Source: a virus. From it: a stretch of 64,000 bases of DNA. The DNA lies in IMG/VR virus record IMGVR_UViG_3300033149_003931, positions 1-64,000 of that record. One strand, 5' to 3'. The notes under the pieces were generated by a model. The model was not told the DNA's origin. It made no database searches and worked only from the letters and a program-made list of their open reading frames with translations. Position numbers and translations under genes: made by a program. Shown one piece after another: positions 51,109 to 59,402 of the stretch; the first letter of the stretch is position 1, and each line of letters opens with the position of its first letter.

Positions 51109-52878
51109 TTATTTACCTGCGACCGCTAAAGGTTCTCCATCGCTTTCTTCAGTTATAGAAGCTACTATTCCAGCTAAGCAGTCAGAAATATCCTTACTTC
51201 CTAAATTAAGCCCTTCCTCACGCATCCGCCATTTACTCTTGCGAGGGTGGTCAATTTTTTTCTTATCAGTAAATATCAATTCCGTTAATTCTCGAACAAC
51301 GGGCGGATAAAGATAATACACTATATCCTTTCGGTATATAAAATCTTTAAGGGTATCATAGGGCACCGTATCTCTTTCTAACGAAATAGTCTTGGCCTCT
51401 ATCCCATGTTTCTCACAGATATTAAGAAATAGTTTAGAGTTCCAACCGTCAGCGGTTATTTTGACAATTGGAAAATTCAACTTTTTTAATAAGGTTTTAA
51501 TAACAAAATCAAGGATGTCGTTTAAATCAATTTCTTTTGGTTTTCCCTCCTCCGGTTCCGGAGCTCTGATTTGTAACATTAGATCAATATAAACTTTTGT
51601 CTTATCTAAAATACGATAAGTGTGACCCATAGCAATACCAGCACAGTCAACTACTCCACGGGAAAGATCAATATGAATATAATATTGAGCACTCTCATGT
51701 CTCTCTTTTTCCAATTTAATTCTGTTTTCTAAATCTTCCGAAGGCTTTGCTTCGTATTCTCTTTCCAATCTTTCGATTGTATGGGTGTGAAAAGGCCGGA
51801 ACCAATGCTCAAACTCCTCCTCTCTAATATCCCTTGACCAAACCCTTTGATACCCGTCCTCACCTAAAGAGTCCGGAAAAATAATTGGAGATGAGTTCTC
51901 ATAATTAATACAATCTGTTATCCTATCCGCTCGTTTTAAGAAATTATTTGATCGAAATTTCGGTATTTTACATTCATACATTAACATAGCATTAGCAGGA
52001 TCTTCGTCATATTCTTCTTGATAAGTCGCTTTATGAACAACATAAGGTTTTAATTCTTCTGGACAATTTTTCTCTGCGCGAATATCCCAAGTGGCTGCGC
52101 GGTCAAAGTATGTTCTTCCAGAACCACCCTCTTCTGCATGATCGATTAAATATGCCATGTAATCATTCGGTGAAGTTAAAAACGAGATGTAAAAAAGTTT
52201 GTAATATTTTGGACATCGCGTTCTGGCGGAAGTACGAATATGCTTGCGGATATTCTGGGCATTATCAAATCGAAATGACCCAATCTCATCAAAGATACCC
52301 AACACAACATTTTTACCTTCAGCTTTGTGCTCCTTGGAGTTTAACGACCAAGCTCTAATATTTTTAGGAAATAAAACATGATTCCTAATAATATCTCGGT
52401 CAATATTCATACCCAACTCCTCAAAAAAGTTTTTTCCGGTATCCGGATCGATCGTCTTTCTAACCATTCGAATAAACTTTTCAAAGAACACAGACTTTGC
52501 CTGATCCCCATCAAAGGCCACATTGACGACATCAATAGGCTCTCCACTCTTAATACCTAAAGTTTCTTGTGGATCATTTAAACAGCATAGCCAATAAATC
52601 ATATAACAGAGAAGACAGGCAATAGTTAAATCTTTCCCTGAACCTTTTCCCCAAGCCAAAACAAATTCCGTAAACTTATCACTTAACATACTGGAATTTT
52701 GGTTAAAAGCGGCATTTACAGCTTTTTGTTGCCGAGGAAACAAAGGAGTATCTAACCAGTCGCTAAAAAAGATTTCTGCTGTCACCGGCTTCTGGGCAAA
52801 CTTACCAGATTTCTGTTCAGAAATATCTACCGCGTCTGACCAAAAATCATTCCATGTGTCTAAACATTCTTTAGCCAT
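51109..52878 (-). CDS. Terminase large subunit
   Basis: The ATPase domain has FVLAWGKGSGKDLTIACL (GKGSGKD at 77-83) and VVLGIFDEIGSF as Walker B. The nuclease domain has YYIHIDLSRGVVDCAGIAMG and VKITADGWNSKLF. At 589 residues it is full length. It drives packaging into proheads made from the plus-strand operon. TAATG coupling to 52878. Confidence 0.93.
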   Translation of the reverse strand: MAKECLDTWNDFWSDAVDISEQKSGKFAQKPVTAEIFFSDWLDTPLFPRQQKAVNAAFNQNSSMLSDKFTEFVLAWGKGSGKDLTIACLLCYMIYWLCCLNDPQETLGIKSGEPIDVVNVAFDGDQAKSVFFEKFIRMVRKTIDPDTGKNFFEELGMNIDRDIIRNHVLFPKNIRAWSLNSKEHKAEGKNVVLGIFDEIGSFRFDNAQNIRKHIRTSARTRCPKYYKLFYISFLTSPNDYMAYLIDHAEEGGSGRTYFDRAATWDIRAEKNCPEELKPYVVHKATYQEEYDEDPANAMLMYECKIPKFRSNNFLKRADRITDCINYENSSPIIFPDSLGEDGYQRVWSRDIREEEFEHWFRPFHTHTIERLEREYEAKPSEDLENRIKLEKERHESAQYYIHIDLSRGVVDCAGIAMGHTYRILDKTKVYIDLMLQIRAPEPEEGKPKEIDLNDILDFVIKTLLKKLNFPIVKITADGWNSKLFLNICEKHGIEAKTISLERDTVPYDTLKDFIYRKDIVYYLYPPVVRELTELIFTDKKKIDHPRKSKWRMREEGLNLGSKDISDCLAGIVASITEESDGEPLAVAGK

Positions 52879-53699
52879 TAAATATCAATCTCCTCATCAT
52901 CCGTGCCCGAGGAGTCTTCAGGTTTCTCTGTTTCATCCACCTTTGGTTTCTTTGGTCGTTGGTCTTGAAATTCTGCATCAACAACCTCTTCTCCACCAAG
53001 GGCTTGAATATCAATAGTTTTTAAACGCTTAAATGCGTAGAGCCTTTTTTCTTCTGGAATTAAATCCATAATAATAGTACGGAAAATTTCCATGACACCC
53101 TTTAACACGTCAATTGAAATATAGTTCTTATCAATTAATGCTTGAGGATTGAACAAACTTAGGAGCTTAGATTCCTTGTCTACACGATCAAGAATAGCTT
53201 TTAAAGCATCTATACGCGCTGTCACATAGGTTGGATACTTTGGCTCCCTGCTAATATAATCATATTTTTTCCTCATCTCACGAACTTGAATACGGTTCTC
53301 TTTATTGCGTGTTGTTTCATAAGCCAATTCGGCCTTATCCAATTTTTCTTTAACTTCCTTTGCCTCTTTTCCCCATGCGTTTAATTTTGTTTTATTTTCA
53401 ACAACCTTATCTTGAATCTCTTTATAAAGCGTCCAATACTCATCTTTCAAAATATTGACTTCATCTAATAACTGTTCAACCCGGGCCAATTGTCTTTTTG
53501 CCAATTGAGAGTTTTTAATAATCAAACTGGTGTACCGGGCCTGTAGATATTGAACGTCAGCTAACGCAGTATTATAATGAACGCTTAATTCCTTAGCTAT
53601 TTGATGCGGAGTCTTCCCCTTTAAAAAGAGAAGTCTAGTCTTCTCTCTCCGCTCCGCTATCTCCGTCTTTGATGGTCTTCCGCCACTTGAGTTTGTCAT
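52878..53699 (-). CDS. Putative terminase small subunit (HTH plus coiled coil)
   Basis: SSGGRPSKTEIAERREKTRL and KGKTPHQIAKELSVHYNTAL form a helix-turn-helix; a long coiled coil and a C-terminal acidic tail follow (GTDDEEIDI). The position directly before TerL with one-base overlap fits TerS, though 273 residues is long. Confidence 0.7.
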   Translation of the reverse strand: MTNSSGGRPSKTEIAERREKTRLLFLKGKTPHQIAKELSVHYNTALADVQYLQARYTSLIIKNSQLAKRQLARVEQLLDEVNILKDEYWTLYKEIQDKVVENKTKLNAWGKEAKEVKEKLDKAELAYETTRNKENRIQVREMRKKYDYISREPKYPTYVTARIDALKAILDRVDKESKLLSLFNPQALIDKNYISIDVLKGVMEIFRTIIMDLIPEEKRLYAFKRLKTIDIQALGGEEVVDAEFQDQRPKKPKVDETEKPEDSSGTDDEEIDI

Positions 53700-54018
53700 G
53701 AATTAATCTCCTAATAAATTTTTTACAATCAATCCAGCCTTTTAAATAATCCGTACTAGGAATATTCTCAGGAAAAATTTGACATTCAACTAATTGATAT
53801 GTCGCCAGAACTCTTCCCAAATCTACTAACTCATTCATAATAAGGCTGCGACTAAACTTCGTATATACAGCAATATCCTGAATGGTATAGTTTGCAAGAA
53901 TACACTTAAGTAGGATTCTCTGTTTTTTAGAGAGATACTTAGTGAGCTCTTCCGGTAATTGTAATTCCAATTTATTCAGGGGCTCACAATCCTGTTTATT
54001 TCTGAATCTTTTTCCCAT
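53635..54018 (-). CDS. Predicted HTH protein upstream of TerS (127 aa)
   Basis: KYLSKKQRILLKCILANYTI then QDIAVYTKFSRSLIMNELVD looks like a helix-turn-helix. It overlaps the TerS gene by 65 bases. It could be a second DNA-recognition component or a regulator. No family is recognised. Confidence 0.58.
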   Translation of the reverse strand: MGKRFRNKQDCEPLNKLELQLPEELTKYLSKKQRILLKCILANYTIQDIAVYTKFSRSLIMNELVDLGRVLATYQLVECQIFPENIPSTDYLKGWIDCKKFIRRLIHDKLKWRKTIKDGDSGAERED

Positions 54019-54020
54019 GA

Positions 54021-54299
54021 TTAAGATCGAGATTCTTTAGCAAGGTTATCAATAATTTTTCGCTCGTTTACACGTCGATTATATTTATTTGTTAACCGGC
54101 TCTTAAAGAAAACAAACCACTGATCTTTATTGTTTGGGTCGATTTTCCCGCTATCTAAATTTTCCAAATATAACACAACCAAATCATTATACAGATCAGA
54201 CTTATCTTGAATCGGATCTTTCATTGACTCGGCAAAGGTATAAGATAAATAACTCATGATTTCACTGATCTCTTCTGGGATTTGCTTAGTAGTCGTCAT
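54021..54299 (-). CDS. Small helical protein with weak sigma-factor-like features (92 aa)
   Basis: GGAGG within the DeoC end sets MTTTKQIPEEISEIMSYLSY. DKSDLYNDLVVLYLENLDSG and VFFKSRLTNKYNRRVNERKI recall sigma70 region 2-type helices, but the protein is much too short for a full sigma factor. It might recognise the phage late motif; this is speculation. Confidence 0.45.
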   Translation of the reverse strand: MTTTKQIPEEISEIMSYLSYTFAESMKDPIQDKSDLYNDLVVLYLENLDSGKIDPNNKDQWFVFFKSRLTNKYNRRVNERKIIDNLAKESRS

Positions 54300-55032
54300 T
54301 TGATTTGTCCTCCACAATATTTATCGAACTCGTTCCAACCCTTTGAACGCCCAATTTAATTAGAGCTTTAACTTGTTTTTCTGTCCGGATGCCGCCAGAG
54401 GCTTTGATTTTCATAGGAATATCTGCATCCTTCATTAAGACCTGCGTATATATAAGTGCCATCAAGAGCTTGTCAAAATCTTGTTTAATTAATCCAGTAT
54501 TTGTTTTAAAATAATCTACCCCGGATTGTCGTAAGAGATCAATAATCTCATAAATAGGTACAGATTTATTAAAAATGGTTCCTAATTCAACGATGACTTT
54601 TACCGGTCGTTTATACCGATCTTTTATCCCCTTTAAAAATTTATAAATTCTTAAAAAATTCCCACGCATATACCAATAGATGGGGAAGACCAAATCTAAT
54701 TCATCAGCTAAACCACTGTCAATTACATATTTAATATTATCTATAGCTTCCTCATTGTAAAGACCTAAAGCTAATTGAATCCGTTTATTCTTACCATCAG
54801 CAAAATATTTAAAAGAATGTAATGGAGGAAAACCCGCAATAGTAATTAATTTCAAATCAGGTCTTCGATATTTAACCGCAACGGGTAGGGCACCCCAAGG
54901 TAAACAAACGCCCAGATAACCCTTGTCGTTGGCTGTCTCTACAAAAGTACGAATCTCTTTAGAATTCATTCCCTTTATATTTGTATACTCGATGTACTTA
55001 GAATACTCGACAATTTTAACTTTGTCTTCCAT
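54286..55032 (-). CDS. deoC: Deoxyribose-phosphate aldolase (DeoC)
   Basis: The class I aldolase motifs are in place: TIAGFPPLHS, ELDLVFP, VIVELGT, the Schiff-base lysine K176 in YFKTNTG, and K210 in KASGGIRT. DeoC splits deoxyribose 5-phosphate to glyceraldehyde 3-phosphate and acetaldehyde, supporting nucleoside breakdown. Length (248 aa) and active site are intact. It lies downstream of a consensus promoter and a small membrane ORF. Confidence 0.9.
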   Translation of the reverse strand: MEDKVKIVEYSKYIEYTNIKGMNSKEIRTFVETANDKGYLGVCLPWGALPVAVKYRRPDLKLITIAGFPPLHSFKYFADGKNKRIQLALGLYNEEAIDNIKYVIDSGLADELDLVFPIYWYMRGNFLRIYKFLKGIKDRYKRPVKVIVELGTIFNKSVPIYEIIDLLRQSGVDYFKTNTGLIKQDFDKLLMALIYTQVLMKDADIPMKIKASGGIRTEKQVKALIKLGVQRVGTSSINIVEDKSNDDY

Positions 55033-55033
55033 G

Positions 55034-55189
55034 CTATGCCTCCCAGCAAATTACTCCCCTATTAAACAAACCTAAACCAATAACTAAAATTATTATAAAA
55101 ATTAATGTCGGAAGAATTACCAGAGTCAAACAAAACGCCCCGCAAGGTATTAAGATAAACCCAGCAATTTTACTTTTTAATTTTAGCAT
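55034..55189 (-). CDS. Small hydrophobic membrane protein, possibly leaderless (51 aa)
   Basis: Residues ~8-46 are almost all hydrophobic (FCLTLVILPTLIFIIILVIG). The ATG lies eight bases after the -10 box of the promoter at 55197-55225 and has no ribosome site, so it would be read from a leaderless message. The DeoC ribosome site lies at its end. Confidence 0.5.
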   Translation of the reverse strand: MLKLKSKIAGFILIPCGAFCLTLVILPTLIFIIILVIGLGLFNRGVICWEA

Positions 55190-55196
55190 TATTATA

Positions 55197-55225
55197 AGTA
55201 TACCATATTTTTAAACGTTTGTCAA
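55197..55225 (-). promoter_or_regulatory. Consensus sigma70 promoter
   Basis: TTGACA (55225-55220) and TATACT (55202-55197) on the minus strand with 17 bases between. Spacer AAAAATATGG is nearly the same as in the promoter at 57788. It overlaps the 3' end of the HNH remnant. Confidence 0.88.
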
Positions 55226-55429
55226 GCCAGAGTTCTTATCATACCATTTTAAATAATTATCAATTCCCCGTTTACCAAACTTTTCATAAAGATAATCATA
55301 AGCTCTACGGTGTAAAGAGTTATGTTTTGATACAGTAAGAGACATGACCTCAGGAGAATTTTGTTTCAAATAAATATGATGCCTTACTTTTTTGACTTTC
55401 ATTTTATATCCGGGGTGTCCCATCAAAGA
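55211..55429 (-). pseudogene. HNH half of a homing endonuclease, after an in-frame stop
   Basis: The frame continues directly from the stop at 55430-55432 with SLMGHPGYKMKVKKVRHHIY and SLTVSKHNSLHRRAYDYLYE, an HNH-type H-H...N...H core. A TTG and an ATG follow the stop at once, so reinitiation is possible. It is best read as the second half of the gene at 55430-55672. Confidence 0.7.
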
Positions 55430-55672
55430 TTAACTAATCCTTAAGCGTTGTTTAGTTGACTGGCTTTTACCTGTTCTGCCCATATTCTTCCCTGTAGCCC
55501 AAGCCGATTGAAGAGCCTGTTTATGCTCTTTAGATTTTGGTTTTCCTCTTGATGCCTTAGAGATTTTTAAAGCAATTTGTTTTTTATAATCCAAATTTTG
55601 CCAACGCTCTTTACTTGTTTGAGCAATTTTTCTTTTAGTTTTTTCAGTATGCCGATAACCAAGAGTTCCCAT
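55430..55672 (-). pseudogene. NUMOD3 half of a homing endonuclease, ended by in-frame TAA
   Basis: The start MGTLGYRHTEKTKRKIAQTS follows an AGGA site inside the phosphoesterase end. GYRHTEKTKRKIAQTSKERW, KPKSKEHKQALQSAWATGKN and GKSQSTKQRL are NUMOD3 DNA-binding repeats, normally followed by GHPxY and the HNH domain. Here TAA interrupts the frame and the missing part follows in frame. Confidence 0.75.
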
Positions 55673-55673
55673 A

Positions 55674-56825
55674 TTATGTCCTAAGATCCAGTTTATACGA
55701 CCAAGTTTCCACACGCTTTTTATTGCAACCAAAAAAATGTTGTCGTGGAACGGAGTATCTTTTGAAATGCTTAAAGGCCCAATTATCTCTCCAAACCCAA
55801 CAACCATTTTGTTTAACGATAACCTTATCTGAAATTTCTCTTTCTCGAAGTTGATGAAAATGACCTAAATGCAAACAGTCAAAGCCACCCATTTCACGAT
55901 AAAGATCATTGATTTGTTTTTCCAACGCATTTTCAGATTGCCCTTTAATTAAATCCCCATGTTCGAGTAAATGACGCCAAGGCCCTATTTTAACGATAGC
56001 CCTGTGGGAATCCGGAACATTGATTTTGATTCGTTTACTCTCTTGAAATTGTTTTTCCCAAGTTTTATAAACAAAATATTCAAAATTGTTTTCCACGGGC
56101 TCCTCATATTGAAACTGAGACCGGCCATGATTCCCGACAACGCAATTAACCTCTACCTCGTCATAAACACGAAGGAGATCCTTAAAGAATTGAGCAAAGG
56201 CGGGAATAGTTCTCCACATTTGCCGACCAACACATTCTTCAATTTCAAAGACCTGTTCAGGAAAAATACGGTCATTCGTAATGATGTCTCCCAAAATATT
56301 AATATAAATCTTTCTCAATTGATAAGAATTCGATAAGATTCTATGAATACCTATAATCCCGTGTTCCAGATTATTCAATTCTTGAAAGAAAATTTTATTA
56401 TTATAGGTGATAATAGTTTTACAGCTTTTATTGTCATAGGTTTTATTAATCATACCACCATGAACATCACTTATATCCAAGATAGAAAATTCTTCCGGCT
56501 TACCCTTAACAAATCGACATTTTGGTTCATCCAACTTTACGACTTTAAAATTATTATACAATTGAGCACCGAGGTATTTAATTAATTGATCTGCTTCAAC
56601 TTTTGTAACACGTTTACGTTTCACCTCTTTAATAAGAATTTCGTCACTAACAACAATTTTTCTTTCTTTACGGTATTTTACAAGACCGTAATTATTAATC
56701 ATGCGTTCCATGGCCTTTACAGTGGTTTTAAACTCTAAAGCCAACTCAGGGTTTGTAGCACCAAATTTAAGACCAAAGATTACCTTCTCACGTTTAGCCT
56801 CAGTCCATATATTTTTCTTAAGCAT
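55674..56825 (-). CDS. Metallophosphoesterase with N-terminal HTH-like region (383 aa)
   Basis: The calcineurin-like motifs are in order: LDISDVHGG (D120, H122), NILGDIITND (GD at 179-180), VVGNHGRS (231-234), LLEHGDLIKG, and LHLGHFHQL. Residues 1-60 look like a helix-turn-helix. It could be a nuclease (Mre11/SbcD-like partner of the ATPase at 61454) or a phosphatase; GNHG rather than GNHD is a deviation. Confidence 0.78.
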   Translation of the reverse strand: MLKKNIWTEAKREKVIFGLKFGATNPELALEFKTTVKAMERMINNYGLVKYRKERKIVVSDEILIKEVKRKRVTKVEADQLIKYLGAQLYNNFKVVKLDEPKCRFVKGKPEEFSILDISDVHGGMINKTYDNKSCKTIITYNNKIFFQELNNLEHGIIGIHRILSNSYQLRKIYINILGDIITNDRIFPEQVFEIEECVGRQMWRTIPAFAQFFKDLLRVYDEVEVNCVVGNHGRSQFQYEEPVENNFEYFVYKTWEKQFQESKRIKINVPDSHRAIVKIGPWRHLLEHGDLIKGQSENALEKQINDLYREMGGFDCLHLGHFHQLREREISDKVIVKQNGCWVWRDNWAFKHFKRYSVPRQHFFGCNKKRVETWSYKLDLRT

Positions 56826-56912
56826 TTATACATCTCCCGTTTTAAGATATTCCCATCTATAACCAAAAGCTGTGGGTCTTTTATTTAAACAACACCGATA
56901 CCGCCTATAGCT
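56826..56912 (-). pseudogene. Tail fragment of a NUMOD1-type homing endonuclease
   Basis: A 28-codon frame ends RCCLNKRPTAFGYRWEYLK, matching the end of the homing protein at 58493 (QCCRNKLKTAYGFIWRYKD). It has no start. It overlaps in another frame the end of the RNase HI-like peptide and stops just before the phosphoesterase ATG. Confidence 0.65.
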
Positions 56913-56962
56913 TTATCTGTACCGTTTCCTCGGCAAGAGCCGTCTACATAGACTTCTAACAT
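56885..56962 (-). pseudogene. RNase HI N-terminal fragment (25 codons)
   Basis: Strong GGAGG-ATG; MLEVYVDGSCRGNGTDKAIG ends after GGIGVV. The order DGSCxGN...GGIGVV is that of the first strand pair of RNase HI, including the first catalytic Asp. The rest of the enzyme is missing; the following DNA is the homing-endonuclease tail. It is read as a gene broken by homing-element insertion and deletion. Confidence 0.65.
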
Positions 56963-57044
56963 TATTTACCTCCGCATATTGGGATGTCACATTCTTATAC
57001 CACTCTTTAAACCCTCTTGATATGCTTTTCTTAGAATTTTCTGA
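56963..57044 (-). other. Short spacer with a coding-like remnant
   Basis: A short open frame (DQKILRKAYQEGLKSGIRM) without a clear start lies here, one frame off the small ORF at 57045. Beyond it and the GGAGG site near 56970 I see no feature. Confidence 0.25.
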
Positions 57045-57140
57045 TCACTCAATAAACTGACAATTTTTCTTAACTGCTTTTAAAGGTTTTCGTTTCTTAT
57101 ACATCTTACAAACTTTAGTATTCAAGACTTGTAATTTCAT
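57045..57140 (-). CDS. Possible small basic ORF (31 aa)
   Basis: MKLQVLNTKVCKMYKKRKPL overlaps the end of the glycosylase gene by 26 bases. Ribosome site is weak. It may be translated by coupling or be a gene relic. Confidence 0.3.
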   Translation of the reverse strand: MKLQVLNTKVCKMYKKRKPLKAVKKNCQFIE

Positions 57141-57774
57141 TTCCACTTTCCAATGTCCATAAAAACCAGTCAAGATGTGCCGGAGCCATATTGAATTCTT
57201 TTCTGGCCCACTCGATAAAGTATTTTTCAATTTCCAAGTATTTACTTGGACTACTCGGTTGATAGTGTTGTTTATTTTTCGGCATAAAGTGGGGCTTATA
57301 CTTTAATACGTGAGTATCAATAATTGCTAAATCTTGAATACCTAAGTTTCTTAAAAAATGACTGGCTGTTTTATAACCGAAACCTTTGACGCGTAAGATT
57401 AAATAATCTCTTAACATGGATGAGTCCGTCTGTGTCTTCATTAAAGACCGAAGACCTTTAATAAAATTTTTAGACACCCTGTTAAAACTATGCAGCCGAA
57501 TTGCTTTTTGCCGTGGGAATCGAACATAGGGCCGTATACACGAGTAAAGAGTTATATCATCAATTGGTTTATTAAAGTAATCCAGTTCAGATAATCTTTG
57601 GACTGCCTTATCTGTCTGTTTTGCATTTCCAGCGGGAACTAATAAACAGAAAACTATTTGATAGAAAAGTTTCGTATCATCAAGATCAGCTAAAGTAAAC
57701 ATTGTCCCACAATGCTTTAAGCCAACCTCTCGGTATTTATTTACATAATTTTTTAATTCTGTAATCTCGACCAT
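57115..57774 (-). CDS. Ogg-type N-glycosylase/DNA lyase (219 aa)
   Basis: VKGFGYKTASHFLRNLGIQD (HhH at 129-137 with lysine K135) and LAIIDTHVLKYK (D153) match the helix-hairpin-helix glycosylase family, closest to archaeal/bacterial Ogg2 enzymes that remove 8-oxoguanine and cut the abasic site. Intact length. It follows a consensus promoter. Repair of oxidised phage DNA is likely; the substrate is not proven. Confidence 0.85.
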   Translation of the reverse strand: MVEITELKNYVNKYREVGLKHCGTMFTLADLDDTKLFYQIVFCLLVPAGNAKQTDKAVQRLSELDYFNKPIDDITLYSCIRPYVRFPRQKAIRLHSFNRVSKNFIKGLRSLMKTQTDSSMLRDYLILRVKGFGYKTASHFLRNLGIQDLAIIDTHVLKYKPHFMPKNKQHYQPSSPSKYLEIEKYFIEWARKEFNMAPAHLDWFLWTLESGNEITSLEY

Positions 57775-57787
57775 GAAATTTCTCCTT

Positions 57788-57816
57788 AGTATAACATATT
57801 TTTAACGTTAAGTCAA
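57788..57816 (-). promoter_or_regulatory. Sigma70 promoter for the glycosylase gene
   Basis: TTGACT (57816-57811) and TATACT (57793-57788) with 17 bases between. TTAACGTTAA, a palindrome, overlaps the -35 side of the spacer. Nearly the same spacer as at 55197-55225. Confidence 0.85.
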
Positions 57817-58503
57817 ATCTAAATCGCCAATATCCAAAAGTATCTGGAATAATTGCCTTAACAACATAAATATTTTTCTGAAAATAATTTCCTCATCAAC
57901 AGTGTTTATATAAATTTCCCAAACCTTTTTCTTATCCCGAGGTAACAAAATAATTCCCGATTTTACTTCTTTGACATCAAGACCCTTTTGTTTACAATAC
58001 ATGTCTCGATAGATACAAGTCTGAATTTTATGTGAGAGTCTAATTGCTTTCGATGTTTTAATATCAAATAGAATTTTTATATGAGAACATGACCCAATTA
58101 AATCCGCTGTCCCAGCACTCTTATAATCCTCATTGTCCCAGACAGTATGTTCTATTAAATCACACTTAAATCCGGATTGAAGCTCAAATTTTTTATATCG
58201 CTCTAAGGCATTATGCTCGGATTTCTTACCTGTCCTTATATAGTCTTGAACGATATTATGAATATTGGTTCCTTCTTGAGATAACGAATCTAATAATTTT
58301 TTATGAAAAACAAAACCCAAAGAAGTAGATGTCTTTGAAAGATCTCCACGGGATTTTAAAAATTTAATCGTATTTGATACGGCCCATAAAATTAATTTAG
58401 GTTTAGGTAATAAACCCAGAATAGTTGTCACAGATGGTAGGGTTATTTGATCCCCTATATCATAAAATCTATAAGCCCCCCGCTTATATTTTTTAATCTG
58501 CAT
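57808..58503 (-). CDS. PD-(D/E)XK nuclease, Cas4/RecB-like (231 aa)
   Basis: GGAGG sets the start at MQIKKYKRGAYRFYDIGDQI. KSAGTADLIG, ILFDIKTSKAIRL and HKIQTCIYRDM follow the D...D-x-K...Q-x3-Y order of RecB-like nucleases of the PDDEXK_1 group. It is probably an exonuclease in recombination or repair. Confidence 0.78.
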   Translation of the reverse strand: MQIKKYKRGAYRFYDIGDQITLPSVTTILGLLPKPKLILWAVSNTIKFLKSRGDLSKTSTSLGFVFHKKLLDSLSQEGTNIHNIVQDYIRTGKKSEHNALERYKKFELQSGFKCDLIEHTVWDNEDYKSAGTADLIGSCSHIKILFDIKTSKAIRLSHKIQTCIYRDMYCKQKGLDVKEVKSGIILLPRDKKKVWEIYINTVDEEIIFRKIFMLLRQLFQILLDIGDLDLT

Positions 58504-58969
58504 CTTTATACCTCCATATAAAACCATAAGCCGTTTTTAATTTATTTCTGCAACATTGACTAATGTGCCCGTTTCCGCGAAAGTTTAGCGCTCTTTCAAT
58601 CTGATTACAGCTTTTCCACTCTTTAATAAAATTTCCAGATAAATCGTATTGAAAAACAATTTTGCTGCATACTCTTATATTTCTTTCGGTAATATTTTTT
58701 GTGAGTTCAATAAATCGACAATTATCAAAAGTATAATCTTTAGTTGAATCCTCTCGATCAATCGAAGGCTGTCTTAAATTAAAAGCCTTATCTCTGAACC
58801 AAAGTTTCTTTAATTCTTTTTCGGTAATTTTACATTGGATGCCTTTACCACCGTAATATTTATAATCTTTATTTGTTTTACAATTACATCTGGAATTAAT
58901 TCGATATAAATGGAATACCCAAGGCTTGTTTTGTCTCTTTTTAATATAATGTTTTTTATGCCTATTCAT
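58493..58969 (-). CDS. HNH-like homing endonuclease with C-terminal NUMOD1
   Basis: YYGGKGIQCKITEKELKKLW, PSIDREDSTKDYTFDNCRFI and the C-terminal NUMOD1 (RALNFRGNGHISQCCRNKLK, TAYGFIWRY) are present. It is paralogous to 47168 in the first half, and its tail matches the fragment at 56826. It overlaps both neighbours, so it is well adapted to its site. Confidence 0.8.
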   Translation of the reverse strand: MNRHKKHYIKKRQNKPWVFHLYRINSRCNCKTNKDYKYYGGKGIQCKITEKELKKLWFRDKAFNLRQPSIDREDSTKDYTFDNCRFIELTKNITERNIRVCSKIVFQYDLSGNFIKEWKSCNQIERALNFRGNGHISQCCRNKLKTAYGFIWRYKDAD

Positions 58970-59402
58970 TCCACTCTCCGAGTTCTTTTAAGGCCCGCTT
59001 ATAACCATCAATATGAATTTTTTCTTGCCCAGAATATTTAATAGCTGTCTTAGCTTGATGAATCATTCTTTTGTAATGTTTCGGATATTCTTTTTTCGCT
59101 GTTTTTAATGCGAACAATTCCGCATTATATTCGTGTTCTGTGGCGTTATTATATCGAAAGTCATAGGTCAAGTGTCCGAGTTCATGTAGAATAACATGTA
59201 AAATATCAACCCTGTTCGATAGAATCTTTGTGCTATAATTAATGATATATTCATTGGTACTGTCACAACGGTAAACAGAAGCTCTGTTACTAATTCGGTT
59301 GTCTTTAACTAAACGAATCTTGTATCTCTTATCTAAACCGAGTTTAACGATCCAATAATGACAGTACCTTGTGAATATATTTATTTTCGTTAGTTCTTTC
59401 AT
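58962..59402 (-). CDS. HExxH metallopeptidase (146 aa)
   Basis: VILHELGHLTY holds the zinc-binding HELGH (73-77). The region ahead is beta-rich and a helix rich in charged residues follows, like small phage zincins of unknown target. It overlaps the M16 gene by four bases, so the two are coupled. Confidence 0.75.
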   Translation of the reverse strand: MKELTKINIFTRYCHYWIVKLGLDKRYKIRLVKDNRISNRASVYRCDSTNEYIINYSTKILSNRVDILHVILHELGHLTYDFRYNNATEHEYNAELFALKTAKKEYPKHYKRMIHQAKTAIKYSGQEKIHIDGYKRALKELGEWNE

